From NCBI GenBank assembly GCA_038373865.1, contig JAXGGA010002192.1:62001-126000 (forward strand): DNA of 64,000 nt. Reading direction: 5' to 3'. The notes beneath the pieces are model-generated. The model did not search any database and was not told the origin of the DNA. It saw only the letters and a program-made list of their open reading frames with translations. Of this stretch, positions 58,692 through 64,000 are shown piece after piece. The stretch comes from Uloborus plumipes. Its lineage: Eukaryota; Arthropoda; Arachnida; Araneae; Uloboridae. Position numbers and translations under genes: made by a program. Position 1 is the stretch's first letter; each line of letters begins with the position of its first letter.

Positions 58692-59937
58692 TGGGTGATT
58701 CTACGATCAATGCGTTTTTTGTGTCCCCAAAGAAAAAATAATCTGTTTAATTTCACACTCATTATATCACTATTGACCGCTATTTTTATGATTGTAGTGG
58801 TAAGGGTCAGACGAAATTTAAATTTTTGGGGGGGTTTATCGATACCAGGGGAAAATGCGTTGCCAAGGGAGTGACACTATTGGCTAAATTCTGATTTGAT
58901 TGACTATTATTTCACTTATTTTTCGGTATAAAATCAGAGTATGGACTCATTTCTATAAGACCTGTATTCAAAAAAAAATTTCGCGTTGTAATAAAATAAA
59001 AAAAATCAATCTTGAAAACACGACATGTTGCATACAAGTCGCACCGCAGATCCCAAATAAAAACACTTCCCGCATTATTTACATTCATTCAAATTACTTT
59101 CACAGGGGCAATTAAGATTAAAAATGAAATTAATTATGCTTATAACACAGTTTTAATGTATATTTACCCTTTTTTGGAACAAAACTGTCAGGGGAGTGAC
59201 GCCAGAGAAGTGACAAAATCACACATTACCTATAAAAACAACATCACGTGTTCTTCTTACCAGAACTTCACGTAAACCGTGATGTCTGCACACAATGAGC
59301 ATTACATTATACATACGCACACTTATGTAACGATGAAATATAAAAAGTTATACTTACCAGGGGAAATACTACAGCGACTGGCCCAGTAAGCTTTGAGGCA
59401 CTTTCAACAAGAACCGATGCAATAATATTCGATTTTTTTTAAAACCACGTAGCTTGTTTTTAACTTTACTTAGTATTACACTGGTTATTCGCAATCAACG
59501 TCCTCCTTATGCATTTTTTATGCGAAATTTCAGTCTTTGAAGTTCGCCAGGTGGAGGTGACACTGTTGTTATGGCCCGTTGAAAAGTGTATTTTTTAAAA
59601 ATAATAATAAATATTTTTTCAATGTTTACTGATGAAATATGTTTCTCTGTTAATGTAAGTGTATGACTATGGCAAAAAACATTATGCCAAGTTAGCAAAA
59701 ATTGATCGTCGAACATGTTTGTATAAAAACTAGTATTTGGACAGGCCAGGGTAGTATACATTTATGACTATTTTCAGCTATAAATGATAAAATAAAATAA
59801 TTGTAGTGAATTAATTGGGTGGTCCATATAAAAGATAATAGTCTGTAATGCTTAAGCATACAAAAACAATAATAAAATCAGTTTTACATGAAGTTTTTCC
59901 ATTGGCCGTCTAAATTCAAATAGCGTAGAATCACCCA
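58692..59937. mobile_element. 1.25-kb element with TGGGTGATTCTACG ends
   Basis: The ends TGGGTGATTCTACG and the inverted CGTAGAATCACCCA are perfect 14-bp terminal repeats, bounded by TA (58690-58691 and 59938-59939) within TATATAT runs. Inside, the phrase GGAGTGACRC recurs (GGGAGTGACACTATTGG at about 58868, GGGGAGTGACGCC at about 59192, GGAGGTGACACTGTTG at about 59550). This is the same design as the other TA-flanked elements. No convincing coding sequence. Confidence 0.7.
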
Positions 59938-59939
59938 TA

Positions 59940-60389
59940 TATATACGTACATGGGGGAAACTACTCCTTTTAAAATAGCCTTTAATTGAAATTGTGTAGC
60001 AAAGATCCTTTTGAAGTTACGATAAATGGAAAAATTAGCTTTCGAAAAAAAAAAAAAAAGCGCCTCTTAAAATATTTATTGCACTTGTTTTAAAAACTGT
60101 CAACAAAAGTGTGGTGAGAATGACATTAAAAAAAACTCATTTTGGTACTGTTTTCTCAGAATTGGTGCTACATTAGCACAAATTAAATATACTCCTTTTC
60201 GGTCGATTTTTTTGAAATGGTGCGCCCACTTTCTTCTTAAATTCTGATACCAGTACCCGGAATAAGATACGTTTAACAAAACTAAAGAATATTTCATCCC
60301 GATGTAGCGTTCCTTTACATAAGGAACCGGATAAAGCTTCTAATATCATTGTATACTGTAAACAAGATTTTGTTATGGCAGGATTTTCC
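59940..60389. other. Intergenic sequence
   Basis: Nothing recognised. Confidence 0.5.
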
Positions 60390-60397
60390 GGTGTAAG

Positions 60398-60972
60398 CAG
60401 GGTTGCCAGATTTAAAATCTTTAAATACGGGACAAAGTTCTGAAGGGGGCGGGGGAGGGAGAGTCTAAAAGTCAAATTTTTGCAACCTTGACTTTAATAT
60501 CAAATATTTCTATAATATACACGAAGAAAAAAAATCAAAAGATACATAATTATACAGAGACTAATAGTAGCTGAGCACTAATATTTTTTTCATAAAGAAA
60601 TATTTGAGAAGGGTTTTTATGTAATAAGACACAGTAAAATTATTTCCAAGGAGCTACACCACTTTTACAATGAAGTATTACACCTTTGTTGATTGGATTG
60701 TCACAATGATTTCTACTCTAACTGAACAGAACACTAACATTACACTTCCGTACAGAAAAACATGATTCAATCAATTTTCTTCTTACTCTATTTCACTTTT
60801 TTTTCTACTTTATTTTTCTTAAAATAATATTTCGTATTGTAAAACTGTTGCTCCTAAAACTAGTCCTAGAATACGGGACTTGAGCCGTCTCGTATAAAGG
60901 TTCCCCGGAACGCGGGACAGTGCTTCAAAAAACGGGACAGTCCCTTAAAATCCGGGACGTCCGGCAACCCTG
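60398..60972. mobile_element. 575-bp hAT-type MITE with perfect 8-bp duplication
   Basis: The ends are CAGGGTTGCCAGATTTAAAA and, inverted, CAGGGTTGCCGGACGTCCCG. GGTGTAAG is exactly repeated outside both ends (60390-60397 and 60973-60980). The words CGGGACA and CGGGACG recur inside the right end (about 60875-60960). No coding sequence. The copy at 51103-52472 belongs to the same family. Confidence 0.9.
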
Positions 60973-61241
60973 GGTGTAAGCCACCAGGAATGTACTACTT
61001 TCTAAAATCCCAGGAAGTCTGTCTTCTTATAATCAGTGTGACAAATACCCTTAATATATGCGCTTATTCCAAAAAGGGCTTAAGTCCTACGCCCTTTCTG
61101 AGTTAATTGATTCATCTGTACATGTGGTCTGATCTCTATATCGGTGGGCATTTCCTAATTCGCTTCTTCGGTTTGATGTTTTCTAGCCATTCTCTATAGG
61201 AGATTTTCTAGTTTGCAATTCTTTTATATATAACAATGCAG

Positions 61242-61798
61242 TGACCGAATAAGAATCAACCTTCTACAACCTTCACTCCCTCATACTGTCTCCACGCAAG
61301 ATTTCAACTTTTTAAATTACGTTTTGCAATATTAAAGTATGAATGTATTAAGCAGTAAGTAACCGCCCCTAAGCAAGGGCTACGGCAGAAACATGCAATA
61401 CACCGCCAGCTCGTTCATTCCAACCATGGACTGCAGTTTCGAGCTTATTATGCGCCCATCAACATGTTCCTATACCATGCTGATGAGTGCATAATAAGCA
61501 CGAAACTGCAGTCCATGGTTGGAATAAACGAGCTGGCGTGTATTTCATATGAATGTATTATTAAATAGTTTGATTTTTTTTCCGAACAGGAATAATAATA
61601 TGGCGTTCTTATAGTTTATTATTAAAAATATTATTGAATGTTGTTCCCACCTTCTTACATCACTCTCTTACCAACCTATCAAAGTTCCTCTAACTGCTAC
61701 TAGAAGGTACTTAAAGGTAGTTGATGTAACTAAATAGCCCGAACGTGGAGACAGTATGAGGGAGTGAAGGTTGTAGAAGGTTGATTCTTATTTGGTCA
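61242..61798. mobile_element. Fold-back element with ~54-bp inverted ends
   Basis: The left end reads TGACCGAATAAGAATCAACC and the right, inverted, TGACCAAATAAGAATCAACC. Both continue nearly identically through TTCTACAACCTTCACTCCCT to CTCCACG. No target duplication was resolved. It encloses the CTGCAG-centred hairpin at 61376-61547. Confidence 0.75.
61376..61547. repeat. CTGCAG-centred hairpin, relative of the 27.7-28.3 kb repeat
   Basis: The arms share, inverted, GCCAGCTCGTTCATTCCAAC-type sequence, CCATGGACTGCAGTTTCG and GCTTATTATGC. The order GGCAGAA, ATGCAA, CAGCTCG-TCAT, GACTGCAGTTT, TTATTATG is the same as in the repeat at 27666-28279, although diverged. Confidence 0.65.
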
Positions 61799-63485
61799 GA
61801 ATGTTTTGGTAGCCATTACAGCACTTAGCATTTAAAAAAAAAAAAACTAGCTTTTTTTCTAGTTCTATTTGTTCCCCAGAGGGGAATTTCGACAGAGAAT
61901 GGCATGAAAGCTTTTTTTACCGCATCACTCTCTCTCATCCCTACTAAATACAGATAAATATAAAAATGTGTTTTATATTTATCTGTATTATTGTATCTAT
62001 TGACTTTTAAATATTTAGATTTAGTTAAAGCCATGAAGTCTAATTTTCATTCAGATAATTGTTCAAGAGATGGCTATTTTTTTAAATAATTCATCCCTCC
62101 CTCGCAATCCCTCCCTCAAAGTTCCTCATAAATATGAGAACGGTATAATTTGGAGGGAATGATGAATTTAGGCTATTTTGTTATTGGATTAAACTATTTT
62201 GCTGTTATAAAATAAGCTCTAATAATCATATTTTTTATGTTTTAAAAACAAAACATATTATAAATTTATTATAATCACTATATGAGAAGTATTATACGAT
62301 ATATAAAAAAAGAAAAGGAACGGGGTAAAACAAATATGATTGATCACGGCCAATATTTTTTCTACTATTAATGAGCTCAGATAACCTCATAAAAAATAAA
62401 TAATGCGTTTTAAACAAAGTTGAGAGAAAAATTTCTTAACTTTAATTTGACCTGCTTGGAGATAATCACGCTATATTCTGTGAAATTTGAAAAAAAAAAA
62501 AAAAAACTGAATGTAACACTTTCGGGTAAGCAGTGTTTCAGTTGATAAGTTTTCCACCATTGTATATCACCCTTCAATTTTTAGAGCACATCTCAATCAT
62601 TATACTATTTTATCAAAACAATGACAAATCTATCCTGACAGTTTTTAACTAAAACATAATTTATAAATTTATCAAAATGTATAAATAAATCATTTATAAT
62701 AATCCTTCATATACACCAATACTTGAAAGCTATAAATTTTTATAAAGCTCCTAGGAATACATTTTAATGATATTTTAATTCTAAAATATGTGCTTCCAAT
62801 GTAACAGCTCTTTAGTCATAGAGTATTTGGATTAATCTTAGCAATACTCCCTTCAAATGAAACAAGTACCACTGATCAAGATAGCACGGTTCCTTTTAAA
62901 ATCCGTATGAAAATAAATCATTCAAAGAATTGGAGAAAACATTTTAAGATCATTCCGAAAGACTCTTTTCATATGAAATTTGCGTTATTAGCACAAAGCT
63001 AATACAATTATAATTTTTGAAGAAAAGTTAATTGTTAACACAGAGAGCTCATGAGAATTAAGAACATTCGCCGAAAACTGGAACTAATAAGATAATGTTT
63101 AAATCGTCTCTTTCTCTAACATTGAAATTCATTTCTAAGGGAGTTCTCGGAATAATTTTAAACAAAATTCTTTGAATGAATTAAACTGGATAGAGTCTTC
63201 AAGAATTTTGAAATTGACATTTTTTAGTCTCCGAATTCATTTATCGGCAGATTTTGCAATGCTTTTAGGAAAATGGAATTAGAAACATATGTATACATTA
63301 ACCATACTACTCCACAGTATCAGGAAGATTTCACAAAGATTCTAATTTTAAGGTATAATGCTTTTTGAATTTTTTAGTTTAATGAGCGTTTATAAAGAAG
63401 AATGAGAGCATCTAAGACGTCATTTCCACAGGTTAATTCCTACATTAACAGAAGGCATACTGATTGAAATTGCTGAATTCTAAAC
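61799..63485. other. AT-rich intergenic sequence
   Basis: No gene recognised. It contains a perfect 19-bp hairpin at 61947-61989 (separate entry) and A-runs near 61836 and 62490. Confidence 0.5.
61947..61989. repeat. Perfect 19-bp hairpin, 5-base loop
   Basis: AATACAGATAAATATAAAA is followed by ATGTG and the exact reverse complement of the arm. Confidence 0.95.
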
Positions 63486-63489
63486 TCTA

Positions 63490-63671
63490 CAAAAAAAAAA
63501 AAAAAAAACTTGTTTTTACGGTATAATGTTAGCAGCCGAGGTTAAAACTGTAAAATACGCAGTAATAAATGTACAGTAAAATTAGTAATTTTTTCAGTGC
63601 ATTTTAGTTTTAAGCTGGATGTTCTGGTGCAGGTATCATACTGTAAAAACAACAATTCATTCTTTGCAGTG
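63490..63671. mobile_element. CACTGCAAAAAA-family MITE, copy 5
   Basis: The right end TTCATTCTTTGCAGTG is followed by TA. The left end is reduced to an A-run (63491-63508) leading into CTTGTTTTTACGGTATAAT. The interior has the GCAGCCGAGGTT and TACAGTAAAATTAGTAATTT words seen in the copies at 43.9 and 57.3 kb. Confidence 0.65.
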
Positions 63672-63673
63672 TA

Positions 63674-64000
63674 ATTTGTTGCATTTTCAAAAAATGTAAG
63701 CATGCATTTTAGCAATTTATTAGACACCTGATAATAAAATACCATGTCAAATCGTTATTTAGTACCTAAGTTAAAGGGTTCGTGAATTAAACTACCCCAA
63801 TTTAGAGGGCTGTGCAATTTATTCTATTCAGTTCACAATGGCATTGGCGGATAGTTGTTCTGGAACATATAGCAGTATGAAACCTACTAATAACTAAAAT
63901 AAAATATCTCATTTGAAGACACATGTTGTATGATAACCATTAAATATCAAAGTATGATTTATTTTCTTTTTCGTGCATCATTTGGTTTTTTTATACAGCT
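63674..64000. other. Intergenic sequence to window end
   Basis: Nothing recognised. Confidence 0.5.

Overview
This is AT-rich eukaryotic DNA: long intergenic stretches, very few open reading frames above 100 codons, and dense repeats. The transposon cast (degenerate Tc1-type transposases, Helitrons with CTAG 3' ends, a CR1-like LINE tail, hAT-type and TA-flanked non-autonomous elements) and the one cellular gene fit an arthropod. A chelicerate such as a spider is my guess, not a demonstrated assignment.

Only one convincing host gene is present. It is an intronless 438-codon reading frame at 46108-47424 (+) encoding a two-pass membrane protein that resembles the TMEM200 family. Before it lies a GC-rich, CpG-rich leader (about 45590-46107) with a perfect NRF-1-type palindrome, a short upstream ORF and a possible 5'UTR intron. 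A poly(A) signal follows at 47698. The flanks of this gene (about 42.2-51.1 kb) hold only one small MITE and simple repeats.

The first 37 kb is a mosaic of transposons, many with ends that can be read to the base. In order: a hAT-type element (329-1378); a MITE (1475-1727); a small fold-back (2786-3079); a ~2.8-kb palindrome (3349-6175); a TA-flanked element (6643-7963); a deleted Tc1 element (11070-11865); a CR1-like tail (13690-14290); MITEs at 15.5 and 16.3 kb; and a 6.04-kb TA-flanked element (16635-22671) sitting inside a ~216-bp tandem array. Nested within that 6-kb element is a 2.98-kb transposon (18453-21431) with 8-bp duplications and ~500-bp repeat-built inverted ends. It carries a decayed gene of a family I know only as uncharacterised repetitive arthropod proteins. 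Further right come a frameshifted Tc1 element (24.4-25.5 kb), a palindromic dimer repeat (27.7-28.3 kb), a Helitron (28671-30282), an AATT-flanked element (30324-32678) and a 3.57-kb palindrome (32686-36250). A second Helitron interrupts one arm of that palindrome, and the other arm preserves the empty site.

From 37 kb onward the content thins to scattered MITEs (39.8, 41.1-42.2, 43.9, 51.1, 55.4, 57.3, 58.7, 60.4, 61.2 and 63.5 kb) and simple repeats. The most interesting material is the nest at 16.6-22.7 kb and a recurring design in the TA-flanked elements: ends starting GGG, followed by several copies of a short element-specific phrase.
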